Positions 25,662-34,890 are shown, numbered from the stretch's first letter. The stretch is 61,522 nt of DNA from Firmicutes bacterium UBA3738 (GCA_002372505.1 DFGY01000105.1:1-61522), one strand, 5' to 3'. Notes: a model not told the origin generated them from the letters alone. Numbers and translations: made by a program.

Positions 25662-27635
25662 ATGACGGATTTTAAGATTGTATCGGACTACAGGATGATG
25701 GGAGACCAGGAGCAGGCGGTTAGCAAGCTGGCGGCCGGAGTTTTGAATGGGGAAAAGTATCAGACCCTCATGGGAGTTACCGGCAGCGGCAAGACCTTCA
25801 CCATGGCCAACATAATAGAGAAGGTGCAAAAGCCGACTCTGATTATTTCCCACAACAAGACTCTGGCTGCTCAGCTCCACGGGGAGTTCAAAGAGTTTTT
25901 CCCAAACAATGCAGTCGAATACTTCGTCAGTTACTACGACTACTATCAGCCGGAGGCTTATGTCGCCTCCACTGACACATATATAGAAAAGGACTCGGAC
26001 ATTAACGCGGAGATCGAAAAGCTGAGGCACTCCGCCACGGCAGCTCTGGCTGAGAGGAAGGACGTAATAATTGTCGCCAGCGTGTCCTGCATCTACGGTC
26101 TCGGTTCGCCAATTGATTATGAGAAGCAGGTTCTCTCACTGAGACCGGGAATGATCAAGGATCGTCAGGAGATTCTGAGAAAGCTGGTGGACATTCAGTA
26201 TACGAGAAACGACATGGCCTTTGAGCGGAGCACCTTCAGGGTTCGGGGAGATGTCATAGATATCTACCCGGCCGGAAGTGAGAGCGCCGTCAGAGTTGAG
26301 CTCTTCGGCGATGAAATAGAGAGCATAAAGGAAATGAATCCGGTAACCGGTGAGATACTGGGTCTCAGAGAACACATATCCGTATTCCCCGCATCCCACT
26401 ATGTAACCAGCCCGGACAAAATGAAGAATGCTTTCGTTACTATTGAAGAGGAGCTGGATGAGCGGATTACCTGGTTCAAAGACCGGGGCAAGCTGCTGGA
26501 AGCCCAGAGAATAGAGCAGCGTACCAGATACGACCTGGAAATGCTCAGGGAAATCGGCACCTGCAAGGGCATAGAGAATTATTCAAGACACATAAACAAC
26601 CTGCCTCCGGGAACGAGACCCTACACACTTATAGACTACTTTCCGGATGACTTTCTTATGATAATAGACGAGTCTCATGCCATGCTGCCTCAGCTTAGAG
26701 CCATGTATGCAGGAGACCGCTCAAGAAAGAGCAACCTGGTGGAATACGGATTCCGTTTGCCTTCGGCTCTGGACAACAGGCCACTGCAGTTTGACGAATT
26801 CGGCAAGCTTATAAACCAGGTGGTATACGTAAGTGCAACGCCGGCCCAGTACGAGCGGGAAATATCCGGCGGCATTAGTGCAGAGCAGATTATCAGGCCC
26901 ACGGGTCTCCTGGATCCGCCCATCGAAGTGGTTCCCACGGAAGGGCAGATAGACCACCTGATCGGTGAGATTAATAAGGAGACTGAGGCAGGAAATAGAG
27001 TGCTGGTCACAACGCTTACCAAGAAAATGGCAGAGGCTCTTACAGACTATCTGACCGGGGCCGGAATAAGGGTCAAGTATCTGCATTCCGACATCGATAC
27101 ACTTGAGAGAATGGAAATCATCCGCGACCTGAGAATGGCTAAGTTCGATGTCCTTGTGGGAATAAACCTGCTCCGTGAAGGTCTGGACTTGCCGGAGGTT
27201 TCCCTGGTGGCCATACTGGATGCGGACAAAGAAGGATTCCTTAGAAACGAGACATCAATGATGCAGACCGTAGGTCGTGCAGCCCGTAACGTTAACGGAC
27301 GAGTAATAATGTACGCCGATGAAATCAGTCCGGCAATGAAGGCGACCATGGATGAGACGGAACGCCGTCGTAGGATTCAGGATGAATATAACAAGGCCAA
27401 CGGCATAACGCCGAAGACCATTGAAAAGTCAGTCCGTGCAGTTATCGAAGCGACGAGAGCTGCAGAGGATGAGACAGGATACGAAGGCAGGAGCCCGCTG
27501 GAAATGACAAAGAAGGAACTGGCGGAGTACGTTGCCAAGCTGGAAAAGGAAATGAAGGAAGCAGCGGCAGACCTTCGGTTCGAACGTGCGGCAATGCTGC
27601 GTGATAAGGTCTTCGAGTATCGGGCGAATATGTAG
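25662..27635 (+). CDS. uvrB: Excinuclease ABC subunit B
   Basis: UvrB verifies DNA damage and loads UvrC in nucleotide excision repair. The 657-residue protein has Walker A GVTGSGKT (about 38-45), the beta-hairpin stretch YYDYYQPEAYV, DESHAMLPQ as the DEAD-like motif, helicase motifs V and VI (GINLLREGLDLPE, QTVGRAARN) and a C-terminal UVR domain (KLEKEMKEAAADLRFERAA). It is full length. There is no ribosome binding site; see the promoter at 25624. It lies 49 bp before uvrA. Confidence 0.97.
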   Translation: MTDFKIVSDYRMMGDQEQAVSKLAAGVLNGEKYQTLMGVTGSGKTFTMANIIEKVQKPTLIISHNKTLAAQLHGEFKEFFPNNAVEYFVSYYDYYQPEAYVASTDTYIEKDSDINAEIEKLRHSATAALAERKDVIIVASVSCIYGLGSPIDYEKQVLSLRPGMIKDRQEILRKLVDIQYTRNDMAFERSTFRVRGDVIDIYPAGSESAVRVELFGDEIESIKEMNPVTGEILGLREHISVFPASHYVTSPDKMKNAFVTIEEELDERITWFKDRGKLLEAQRIEQRTRYDLEMLREIGTCKGIENYSRHINNLPPGTRPYTLIDYFPDDFLMIIDESHAMLPQLRAMYAGDRSRKSNLVEYGFRLPSALDNRPLQFDEFGKLINQVVYVSATPAQYEREISGGISAEQIIRPTGLLDPPIEVVPTEGQIDHLIGEINKETEAGNRVLVTTLTKKMAEALTDYLTGAGIRVKYLHSDIDTLERMEIIRDLRMAKFDVLVGINLLREGLDLPEVSLVAILDADKEGFLRNETSMMQTVGRAARNVNGRVIMYADEISPAMKATMDETERRRRIQDEYNKANGITPKTIEKSVRAVIEATRAAEDETGYEGRSPLEMTKKELAEYVAKLEKEMKEAAADLRFERAAMLRDKVFEYRANM

Positions 27636-27684
27636 TTATATAATGTATGTTTAAAAAATAGCATAAGGTATATAAAGAACAATT

Positions 27685-30549
27685 ATGATAAAAGATATAG
27701 TAGTAAAAGGTGCAGCGGAAAACAATTTAAGAAATGTGGATGTGACTATTCCTAGGGACAAGATGGTGGTGCTGACGGGTCTTTCCGGCAGCGGTAAATC
27801 ATCACTTGCTTTTGATACAATTTATGCAGAGGGACAGAGGCGCTACATGGAGAGCCTTTCTTCCTATGCGAGACAGTTCCTGGGCCAGATGGAAAAGCCC
27901 AATGTTGAAGATATTGAAGGTCTTTCACCGGCTATTTCCATAGACCAGAAGACTACCAGCAAGAATCCCAGATCCACAGTGGGAACGGTTACGGAGATTT
28001 ATGACTACCTGAGACTTCTCTATGCGAGAATAGGCATTCCTCACTGCCCGGTATGCGGCAGAGAAATTACCAGTCAGACCGTGGACCAGATAGTGGACAG
28101 CATCATGGCCTTCGGCGAAGGAGCGAGAATTACCATAATGGCTCCCGTAGTGAAAAACCGCAAAGGCACCCATGAGAAAGTAATTGACCGCATCAGGCGT
28201 GAGGGCTTCGTCCGCGCCCGCATTGACGGTGAGATTTACAACCTCAATGAAGATGAAATCAAACTCGAGAAGACATACAAGCATGTTATTGAAATAGTTG
28301 TAGACAGGGTTATCGTCCGTGAAGGAGCCGAGGCCAGGCTTTCCGAAGCCTGCGAACTGGCAATTGCTCAGGGAGACGGCCTTGTAATGACTCAGGTCAA
28401 CGTCACAGACGAAAGCGGCGCCAAGCCGGAGAAGAGAGAGTTTGAGAAGGTATTCAGCACGAAGCTGGCCTGTCCGGAGCACGGCATTTCCATCGAAGAG
28501 CTGGAGCCGAGAATGTTCTCCTTTAACAATCCCTTCGGTGCCTGCCCTGAATGTAACGGTCTTGGATTCCTTCAGAAAATAGACCCTGACCTGATTATAG
28601 ATCAGGAGCAGAGCATTATTCACGGAGCTTTAGGCAAAATATTTGCCAGCATGGAGTACAAGGGATTTTATCGTCAGGAGGTAGAGGCTCTTGCCCGCGA
28701 GCACGGAGTTGACCTGGAGATTCCCTATAAAGACCTGCCAAAGAAGTTCGTCAAAGAACTCCTTTGGGGTACGGGCACGAGACATCTGAAATACATTTAC
28801 ACCAGCAGGTACAATGGTCGGCAGACAAAGTTCGACCATCCCTTTGAAGGCCTGCTGAACAATATGGAAAGAAGATACCGGGAGACATCTTCGGACTTCA
28901 TGAAGGAGCGCATGAGCGCCTACATGAGAATTACTCCCTGCGAGACCTGCGGCGGAGCCAGGCTTAAACCGGAAATGCTGGCGGTTACCGTAGGTGGAAT
29001 AAATATTGCCCAGCTCTGCGACATGTCAATAGTTCAGGCAATAAAGTTCCTGGACGAGCTTGAGCTGACAGAGAAGGAACAGATGATAGCCGGCCAGATT
29101 ATAAAAGAAATTAAGGCCCGCATGTCATTCCTGGCAAATGTGGGATTGGATTATCTGACTCTTTCCCGTTCGGCGGGAACCCTTTCCGGCGGCGAGTCAC
29201 AGAGAATCAGACTGGCCACGCAAATTGGTTCAGGTCTTGTAGGCGTGCTCTACATTCTGGACGAGCCTAGCATAGGACTGCATCAGAAGGATAACACCAA
29301 GCTGCTGGCAGCACTTAGGGAGCTGACTGACGTAGGCAATACCTTGCTTGTGGTGGAACACGATGAGGAAACCATGTATGCGGCTGACCACATTGTGGAC
29401 ATCGGTCCGGGAGCAGGCGTGAACGGCGGAAAGCTGGTCTGCGAAGGCACCGTGGAGGATATTAAAAAATGCAAGGAGTCCATTACGGGACAGTATCTTT
29501 CCGGAAAGAAGGCTATTACCGTGCCAAAGGAAAGACGCTCCGGAAACGGCAAGAAAATTAGTATTAAGGGTGCGGCGGAGAATAATCTGAAAGGCATCGA
29601 CGTTGATGTGCCTCTGGGTAAATTCGTCTGCGTTACCGGGGTGTCCGGCTCAGGAAAGAGCAGCCTTATAAATGAGATTCTCTACAAGGGTCTCAGCGAG
29701 AAGATTTATAAGTCAAAGGACAAGCCGGGTAAGCACAGTAAAATCACAGGCACTTCAAACATAGATAAAATTATAGACATTAACCAGCAGCCAATAGGCA
29801 GGACGCCAAGATCCAATCCGGCTACATATACCGGCGTATTCACTCACATTCGCGACCTTTTTGCAACCCTTCCCGAGGCTAAGATGAGAGGCTACGGCAA
29901 AGGACGCTTCAGCTTCAACGTAAAGGGTGGTCGCTGCGAGGCCTGTAATGGCGATGGTATTATTAAGATAGAAATGCACTTCCTTCCGGATGTGTACGTG
30001 CCATGCGAAGTGTGCCACGGCAGAAGATACAACCGTGAGACCCTGGAAGTCAAATTCCACGGCAAGAGCATTTACGATGTGCTGGATATGAACGTGTCAG
30101 AGGCTCTTGAATTCTTCAAGAATCATCCCACAATATGCCGTCAGCTGGAGACTCTGGAGAGAGTCGGCCTGGGATACATTAAGCTTGGACAGCCTTCAAC
30201 ACAACTGTCAGGAGGCGAAGCCCAGAGAATAAAGCTGGCCAGCGAGCTTTCCAAGAGGAGCACAGGCAAGACCATGTACGTGCTGGACGAGCCAACGACA
30301 GGACTCCACTTCGATGACGTGAACAAACTGCTTTCCGTACTGGACGAACTGGCGGACGCAGGAAACACAGTTGTTGTAATAGAGCACAACCTGGATGTTA
30401 TAAAGAGAGCTGACCACATTATAGACCTGGGACCTGACGGCGGTGACCGGGGCGGCACCATAGTTGCGGAAGGCACCCCGGAGGAAGTAGCCAAGGTGAA
30501 AGGATCCTACACGGGACAGTATCTTAAGAAAGTGCTTAAGAAAAAATAG
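27685..30549 (+). CDS. uvrA: Excinuclease ABC subunit A
   Basis: UvrA is the damage-recognition ATPase of nucleotide excision repair. The 954-residue protein has two ABC modules with Walker A GLSGSGKSS (near 32) and GVSGSGKSS (near 653). It also shows LSGGESQRIRLA and LSGGEAQRIKLA signatures and Cys-rich zinc modules (CPVCGRE, CPECNG, CETCGG, CEACNGDG with CEVCHG). All are intact. It sits directly after uvrB and a terminator follows at 30556. Confidence 0.97.
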   Translation: MIKDIVVKGAAENNLRNVDVTIPRDKMVVLTGLSGSGKSSLAFDTIYAEGQRRYMESLSSYARQFLGQMEKPNVEDIEGLSPAISIDQKTTSKNPRSTVGTVTEIYDYLRLLYARIGIPHCPVCGREITSQTVDQIVDSIMAFGEGARITIMAPVVKNRKGTHEKVIDRIRREGFVRARIDGEIYNLNEDEIKLEKTYKHVIEIVVDRVIVREGAEARLSEACELAIAQGDGLVMTQVNVTDESGAKPEKREFEKVFSTKLACPEHGISIEELEPRMFSFNNPFGACPECNGLGFLQKIDPDLIIDQEQSIIHGALGKIFASMEYKGFYRQEVEALAREHGVDLEIPYKDLPKKFVKELLWGTGTRHLKYIYTSRYNGRQTKFDHPFEGLLNNMERRYRETSSDFMKERMSAYMRITPCETCGGARLKPEMLAVTVGGINIAQLCDMSIVQAIKFLDELELTEKEQMIAGQIIKEIKARMSFLANVGLDYLTLSRSAGTLSGGESQRIRLATQIGSGLVGVLYILDEPSIGLHQKDNTKLLAALRELTDVGNTLLVVEHDEETMYAADHIVDIGPGAGVNGGKLVCEGTVEDIKKCKESITGQYLSGKKAITVPKERRSGNGKKISIKGAAENNLKGIDVDVPLGKFVCVTGVSGSGKSSLINEILYKGLSEKIYKSKDKPGKHSKITGTSNIDKIIDINQQPIGRTPRSNPATYTGVFTHIRDLFATLPEAKMRGYGKGRFSFNVKGGRCEACNGDGIIKIEMHFLPDVYVPCEVCHGRRYNRETLEVKFHGKSIYDVLDMNVSEALEFFKNHPTICRQLETLERVGLGYIKLGQPSTQLSGGEAQRIKLASELSKRSTGKTMYVLDEPTTGLHFDDVNKLLSVLDELADAGNTVVVIEHNLDVIKRADHIIDLGPDGGDRGGTIVAEGTPEEVAKVKGSYTGQYLKKVLKKK

Positions 30550-30555
30550 CAAAAC

Positions 30556-30590
30556 AGAGCTTGCCGGCAATATTGGCAGGCTCTTTTCTT
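30556..30590 (+). terminator. Terminator of uvrBA
   Basis: AGAGCTTGCC (30556-30565) pairs with GGCAGGCTCT (30575-30584), with one G-T wobble and a 9-nt loop, followed by TTTCTT. Confidence 0.8.
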
Positions 30591-30601
30591 AGCACTTTTC
30601 G

Positions 30602-30631
30602 TTGACAAGATAAGGGGTATTGCAATATAAT
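30602..30631 (+). promoter_or_regulatory. Promoter of greA-lysS
   Basis: Consensus TTGACA (30602-30607), an 18-bp spacer and consensus TATAAT (30626-30631) lie 49 bp before greA. This is the best consensus promoter seen in the window, in keeping with a housekeeping operon. Confidence 0.8.
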
Positions 30632-30679
30632 ATAGCGGCTGAAATAGCCTTGAAAATACACAAAAAGGAGTAAATCGAA

Positions 30680-31165
30680 ATGATCCAAATGACACAAGAC
30701 CGCCTGGACAAAAAACTGGCGGAACTGAAATATCTTATCGAGGTAAGACGTCCCGAGGTTGCTGAGCACCTTAAAGAAGCCAGAGCCTTCGGCGATATTT
30801 CCGAAAACGCTGAGTACGATGCCGCTCAGAACGAGCAGGCTGAGCTGGAAGCCAGAATCAAGCAGCTGGAAGAAGAGACAAAGCTGAGCAACATTGAAAT
30901 CGTTGAATACAGCACCCTCATTCTCGACAGCGTAAACGTTGGCGCAAAGGTTAAACTCAAGAACATTACAAAGAGAAGAGAAGAAGAATACGGCATCGTT
31001 GTCGCATCTGATGCGGATGTACTTGCCGGACTCATCTCCAACGAATCACCGGTAGGTGCCGCCCTCATCGGCCACAAGGTTGGCGACAAGGTTGAAGTAG
31101 AGCTTCCCGACGGCGGTAAGATTAATTATGAAGTTTTAGCAATAGAGGCACAGGACAATGAGTGA
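30680..31165 (+). CDS. greA: Transcription elongation factor GreA
   Basis: GreA rescues backtracked RNA polymerase by stimulating transcript cleavage. The 161-residue protein has the N-terminal coiled coil with the acidic tip (FGDISENAEYDAAQNEQ, near 34-50) and the C-terminal FKBP-like domain (SPVGAALIGHKVGDKVEVELPDG). AAGGAG at 30664-30669 supports the ATG at 30680. It overlaps lysS by 8 bp. Confidence 0.96.
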   Translation: MIQMTQDRLDKKLAELKYLIEVRRPEVAEHLKEARAFGDISENAEYDAAQNEQAELEARIKQLEEETKLSNIEIVEYSTLILDSVNVGAKVKLKNITKRREEEYGIVVASDADVLAGLISNESPVGAALIGHKVGDKVEVELPDGGKINYEVLAIEAQDNE

Positions 31166-32684
31166 AGATAAGAACAAGGAAATGATGGAAGTTCTAAGTG
31201 AAGAAGAACTTTCAGAGCAGCGTCAGATCAGACGCCAGAAGCTGAAGGATCTGCAGGAAGCGGGCAGAAACCCCTTCGTGCACGAGTCCTGGGATATAGA
31301 TGCATATTCCCGGAGCGTCAAGGATAATTTCGATGAAATGGATGGAAAGGACGTATCCATGGCCGGCCGTATTATGGCTAAGCGCGTCATGGGTAAGGCT
31401 TCCTTTATAGACATCCAGGATATAGAAGGAAGGATTCAGTGCCACGTTAAGCGTGATGTACTGGGTCAGGATGAATACAAATGGTTTAAGACCTACGACC
31501 TTGGTGACATTATAGGAATCAAGGGTAAGGTCTTCAGAACCCAGCGCGGGGAAATAACTATTGAAGTCCACGAAATGGTGCTCCTCAGTAAATCCCTCCA
31601 GGTGCTCCCGGACAAGTGGAGCGGCCTGCAGGATACAGACCTGAGATATCGTCAGAGATACGTTGACCTTATCGTAAATCCTGACGTAAAGGAGATGTTC
31701 AGAAAGCGCGCTGTAATTATTAAGGAAATAAAGAGAGTACTTGAAGAGGACTTCGGTTATCTTGAAGTAGACACTCCTATTCTCACAACTATTGCCGGCG
31801 GCGCAAACGCTCGTCCCTTCGAGACACACCACAACACTCTCGATCTGGATATGAAGCTGAGAATTTCAAACGAGCTCTTCCTGAAGAGACTTGTTGTGGG
31901 CGGCCTTGACCGTGTATACGAAATGGGCAAGATGTTCCGTAACGAGGGAATGGACAAGAACCACAACCCTGAGTTCACAAGCATGGAATGCTACATGGCA
32001 TATAGCGACGTAGAGATTCCTATCGCAGTAACTGAGGCAGTTGTATCTCAGGCAGCTATGGCGGCCAATGGCAGTATGGAAATTGAGTACCAGGGTAAGA
32101 AGTTTGACGTAACTCCTCCTTGGCGCAGAATAGACATGACCGATGCAGTTGCTGAAATCACCGGCGTGAACTTCCACGAAATCAACGAAGACGAAGCAGC
32201 CAGAGAAGCGGCAATAGCTTACGGAATGGATAAGGACGAAGTTAAGGACTGGACCCGCGGAAAGATTATCGCAGAAATGTTTGAAGAATACTGCGAGGAC
32301 GTTCCCGGATTCCTGGATGGACCTGTTCACGTAATGGGACACCCGGTTGAAATATCACCGCTGGCAAAGCGTGACCCGAAGGATCCGAGAATCACGCGCA
32401 GATTCGAGTCTTACATTAACGGCTGGGAAGTTGCCAACGGATTCTCCGAACTGAACGACCCCATCGACCAGTACGAGCGTTTCGCAGAGCAGCAGGCTGA
32501 GCTTGATGCCGGCATCGATGACGAGGCTCATCCCATGGATCTGGACTTCGTAAACGCACTGGAAGTAGGACTTCCGCCGACAGGTGGCCTGGGCGTTGGC
32601 ATCGACAGAGTAATCATGCTGGTAACAAACGCATCGACCATAAGGGATATAATCCTCTTCCCGACAATGAAGCCATTGGACTAA
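31158..32684 (+). CDS. lysS: Lysyl-tRNA synthetase, class II
   Basis: It charges tRNA(Lys). The 508-residue protein has an N-terminal OB-fold anticodon-binding domain and a class II core. Motif 2 is visible as FRNEGMDKNHNPEFTSMECY, and motif 3 as GLGVGIDRVIML near the C-terminus. Its start lies within the greA end, a pairing common in Firmicutes. A strong terminator follows. Confidence 0.97.
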   Translation: MSEDKNKEMMEVLSEEELSEQRQIRRQKLKDLQEAGRNPFVHESWDIDAYSRSVKDNFDEMDGKDVSMAGRIMAKRVMGKASFIDIQDIEGRIQCHVKRDVLGQDEYKWFKTYDLGDIIGIKGKVFRTQRGEITIEVHEMVLLSKSLQVLPDKWSGLQDTDLRYRQRYVDLIVNPDVKEMFRKRAVIIKEIKRVLEEDFGYLEVDTPILTTIAGGANARPFETHHNTLDLDMKLRISNELFLKRLVVGGLDRVYEMGKMFRNEGMDKNHNPEFTSMECYMAYSDVEIPIAVTEAVVSQAAMAANGSMEIEYQGKKFDVTPPWRRIDMTDAVAEITGVNFHEINEDEAAREAAIAYGMDKDEVKDWTRGKIIAEMFEEYCEDVPGFLDGPVHVMGHPVEISPLAKRDPKDPRITRRFESYINGWEVANGFSELNDPIDQYERFAEQQAELDAGIDDEAHPMDLDFVNALEVGLPPTGGLGVGIDRVIMLVTNASTIRDIILFPTMKPLD

Positions 32685-32704
32685 AGTCCAAAGATGAGAA
32701 AATC

Positions 32705-32738
32705 ACAGACGCGAAGTTATTCCCGCGTCTGTTTTTTT
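32705..32738. terminator. Terminator of greA-lysS, overlapping the end of the opposing XRE gene
   Basis: ACAGACGCG (32705-32713) pairs with CGCGTCTGT (32724-32732) around a 10-nt loop, followed by T to 32738. On the minus strand the same stem encodes the last residues (KQTRE) and the stop of the XRE gene. Confidence 0.85.
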
Positions 32739-33385
32739 GCGTATGAATAATCGAGTAAATCCTCCATGCTGCAGTTAAGGGCTTTACTGAGACGCAGAAG
32801 AGTTATGGCCGCAGTTTTATTGATATCTCTCTGCTGCTGCTCAAAAAGCTGGATTTGACGGAGAGGGACATTCGAGTCTCTTGAAAGTTCAGACTGGGAC
32901 ATTCCGTTGATTTCGCGATACTCCTTCAATTTAGTATAGAGGTTGTGCGTGTAAACTTTCTTATCCAATGAGTTCGTAAAATGAGAAATATCCATTTCGT
33001 GATATATGGGATACATCTCAATTATTTCTGAGAGTTTAATACTTAAAAAGATCTCTGTGAAGGAGAGACTACTATACCACTGATAATATGCCAAGGCCCA
33101 GCCTGCCCAGTATTCAGGTGACCTATCCAAATACATCACATCTTCATTTTCTTCAAATGAAGTGTGTGTTTCAGTGAGGACTATTCTGGAAAATTCGCAG
33201 CCGCTCATTCCCGCCACATATTTTGGATTACCTTTTGAAAACTGCTTTGAGGAATTTGCCACGGCAAGAGCCTTTCCGAAAGAATCCGGATTAACATTCA
33301 GTGACATAATAGCGAAGTCAACCGCGTGTCCTAATATATTTTGAGCACTTTCAACATATATCTCATCGTAGGCGCGGATCGTCAT
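32717..33385 (-). CDS. XRE-family regulator with long N-terminal domain, putative antitoxin
   Basis: The 222-residue protein has an N-terminal domain of about 145 residues (GNPKYVAGMSG and SPEYWAGWALAYYQWYS are conserved in a gut-clostridial family I recognise only as paired with DUF3990) and a C-terminal Cro/XRE helix-turn-helix (about 152-212: MSQSELSRDSNVPLRQIQLFE). It overlaps the upstream DUF3990 gene by 23 bp, so the two are coupled. In this arrangement the XRE protein is the likely antitoxin and repressor, acting on the palindrome at 34054. The 3' end lies in the lysS terminator stem. Confidence 0.75.
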   Translation of the reverse strand: MTIRAYDEIYVESAQNILGHAVDFAIMSLNVNPDSFGKALAVANSSKQFSKGNPKYVAGMSGCEFSRIVLTETHTSFEENEDVMYLDRSPEYWAGWALAYYQWYSSLSFTEIFLSIKLSEIIEMYPIYHEMDISHFTNSLDKKVYTHNLYTKLKEYREINGMSQSELSRDSNVPLRQIQLFEQQQRDINKTAAITLLRLSKALNCSMEDLLDYSYAKKQTRE

Positions 33386-34034
33386 TTTTTATTCCCTCCC
33401 TCATAATATCTATGATGAATAATTCGTTAATGTCATCAGTGGATTTTTTGCTTGCCCGGTAAGCTTTTCGTGCCGCCCTGTCACGAGCGACTTTCTTTTC
33501 ATAATATGTTTTTGATTCAGCGATTTCAGCTTCAATGAAACGTAGATTAGTAAAAGATTTTTTGCTTTTTAAAACTATTTGCTCTCCTAACTTACCGAGG
33601 TGCATGGCTTCAGACAGCTTTGATAGTGAGATTGTTCCGGCGATGAAATCCTGCGCAAAGGTAAAGTAGGAATCATCAGCTCTATATCCGATAATCACAT
33701 CATAAGATTCTGGATTTATGTAGAAGTTCTCTTGTAAATATTTTTTTGCTTCTTCTGCAATACTTCCATTTTGCCAATATGTTCTGAACTTTGTCAAAAT
33801 AGCGAGCCAATTAAGGATATTGTAATCCGGTGAATTTAAATTCAGAACCTTGAGATTATCCATATCAAATTCATAGGCATTGGCAAAACCGTCACGACTA
33901 TCGCTGCAAGCCCATTCCTTGGCAAGATCCAGATTTTCCGTGGTATAAAAACCATAGCCGTAATCGTTTGTACGTTTGCTGCCATTATGTTTTGGTTCCT
34001 CAATTACATGGTCAGAGCCGTGATAAATAATCAT
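33363..34034 (-). CDS. DUF3990 ADP-ribosyltransferase-like protein, putative toxin
   Basis: The 223-residue protein begins IIYHGSD with GYGFYTT after it and later has YDVIIGYRADDSYF and LGKLGEQIVLKS. These match DUF3990, a family placed with ADP-ribosyltransferase-fold proteins. H5, Y30 and E151 could form the H-Y-E triad that binds NAD and catalyses transfer, but this is inferred from position. GGAGG at 34041-34045 supports the ATG at 34034. Its gene is first in a two-gene operon with an XRE protein and an operator in the promoter, the layout of a type II toxin-antitoxin system. The C-terminal ~60 residues are Lys/Arg-rich. The target is unknown. Confidence 0.72.
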   Translation of the reverse strand: MIIYHGSDHVIEEPKHNGSKRTNDYGYGFYTTENLDLAKEWACSDSRDGFANAYEFDMDNLKVLNLNSPDYNILNWLAILTKFRTYWQNGSIAEEAKKYLQENFYINPESYDVIIGYRADDSYFTFAQDFIAGTISLSKLSEAMHLGKLGEQIVLKSKKSFTNLRFIEAEIAESKTYYEKKVARDRAARKAYRASKKSTDDINELFIIDIMREGIKNDDPRLR

Positions 34035-34051
34035 ATTGTACCTCCACCATT

Positions 34052-34080
34052 ATTATATCGCTACAGCGATATAGATTCAA
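34052..34080 (-). promoter_or_regulatory. Promoter with palindromic operator for the DUF3990-XRE pair
   Basis: On the minus strand TTGAAT (-35, 34075-34080) and TATAAT (-10, 34052-34057) are 17 bp apart. A near-perfect palindrome, TATATCGCT-AC-AGCGATATA (34054-34073, 9-bp arms), fills the spacer and overlaps the -10. This is the expected geometry for autorepression by the XRE protein. Confidence 0.72.
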
Positions 34081-34132
34081 GTGGTTGTTTCAGGCGCGAA
34101 AAGGATATATTATTAAAGCAGGAGGAGAAACA

Positions 34133-34630
34133 ATGAAGATAGTAATACTTAATGGCAGCCCCAGGCCTAAAGGCAACACTGCCGGCATGATAGAAATATT
34201 CAAAGCTGCCGCCGGGGAACAGGGGCACGATGTAAAAGTTTTTGACGTTTGCAAGATGAATATCCAGGGATGCAAGGCTTGTGAGTATTGTCACGGAGTT
34301 GGAAAGGGTAAGTGCATCATAAAGGATGACATGCAGGAGGTATATAAAGACCTGAAGGACATGGAGATGATTATCATAGCATCCCCGATTTATTATCATG
34401 GCCTTTCTGGGCAGATAAAGTGTGCCATTGACAGATTCTATTCCGCTCTATATCCAAAGGCACCGGAGACCCTTAAGAAGGTGGCCATGTTCTTAAGTTC
34501 CGGTGATGAGAATATGTACACCGGAGCCAAATTCTCCTACGATGGTGATTTCGTGGGATATCTGGGTCTTGAGGGCATGGGAATTATTACGAACCATGAT
34601 GATGACTATGAAGAAAAATCAGGGAATTAG
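34133..34630 (+). CDS. NADPH-dependent FMN reductase family flavoprotein
   Basis: The 165-residue flavodoxin-like protein begins KIVILNGSPRPKGNT, the FMN-phosphate loop of the family, and has the Cys-rich segment GCKACEYCHG seen in iron-sulfur-flavoprotein-like and multimeric flavodoxin (WrbA/Isf-type) members, then ASPIYYHGLSGQIK. The start at 34133 has GGAGGAG just upstream; an in-frame start 48 bp earlier does not. It is divergent from the DUF3990 operon. Its electron partners are unknown. Confidence 0.82.
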   Translation: MKIVILNGSPRPKGNTAGMIEIFKAAAGEQGHDVKVFDVCKMNIQGCKACEYCHGVGKGKCIIKDDMQEVYKDLKDMEMIIIASPIYYHGLSGQIKCAIDRFYSALYPKAPETLKKVAMFLSSGDENMYTGAKFSYDGDFVGYLGLEGMGIITNHDDDYEEKSGN

Positions 34631-34682
34631 CTCATAATATACAGTAAAGTACAACAGAAAGTTTTCTTCCTGTGTTTGTAAA

Positions 34683-34830
34683 AGCGGAATAAATGTCGAT
34701 GTAATGCACTTTTTCCGCGGAAAAAATGTTGTTTTATTACACTTTTTCCGCTATGATTCCGAAAAGTCAAGATATGAGGTTGTCTTCATTTACCTAAGTT
34801 GGCGATAAGGACATCATTAGCGGAAATGCA
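34683..34830. promoter_or_regulatory. Cluster of five GCGGAA half-sites in an intergenic region
   Basis: AGCGGAA or its complement occurs at 34683 (+), 34717 (+, CGCGGAA), 34713 (-), 34746 (-) and about 34819 (+). The central pair forms the perfect palindrome TTTTTCCGCGGAAAAA (34710-34725), and TTACACTTTTTCCGC-like text is repeated. It may be a binding array controlling the Kal cluster. No gene was seen in 34631-34890. Confidence 0.4.
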
Positions 34831-34890
34831 CAAAGAAGAATGAGTTACTAATGTTCCTCTTTGGGCAGTAAGTTCAATTTAGGAGTAATA

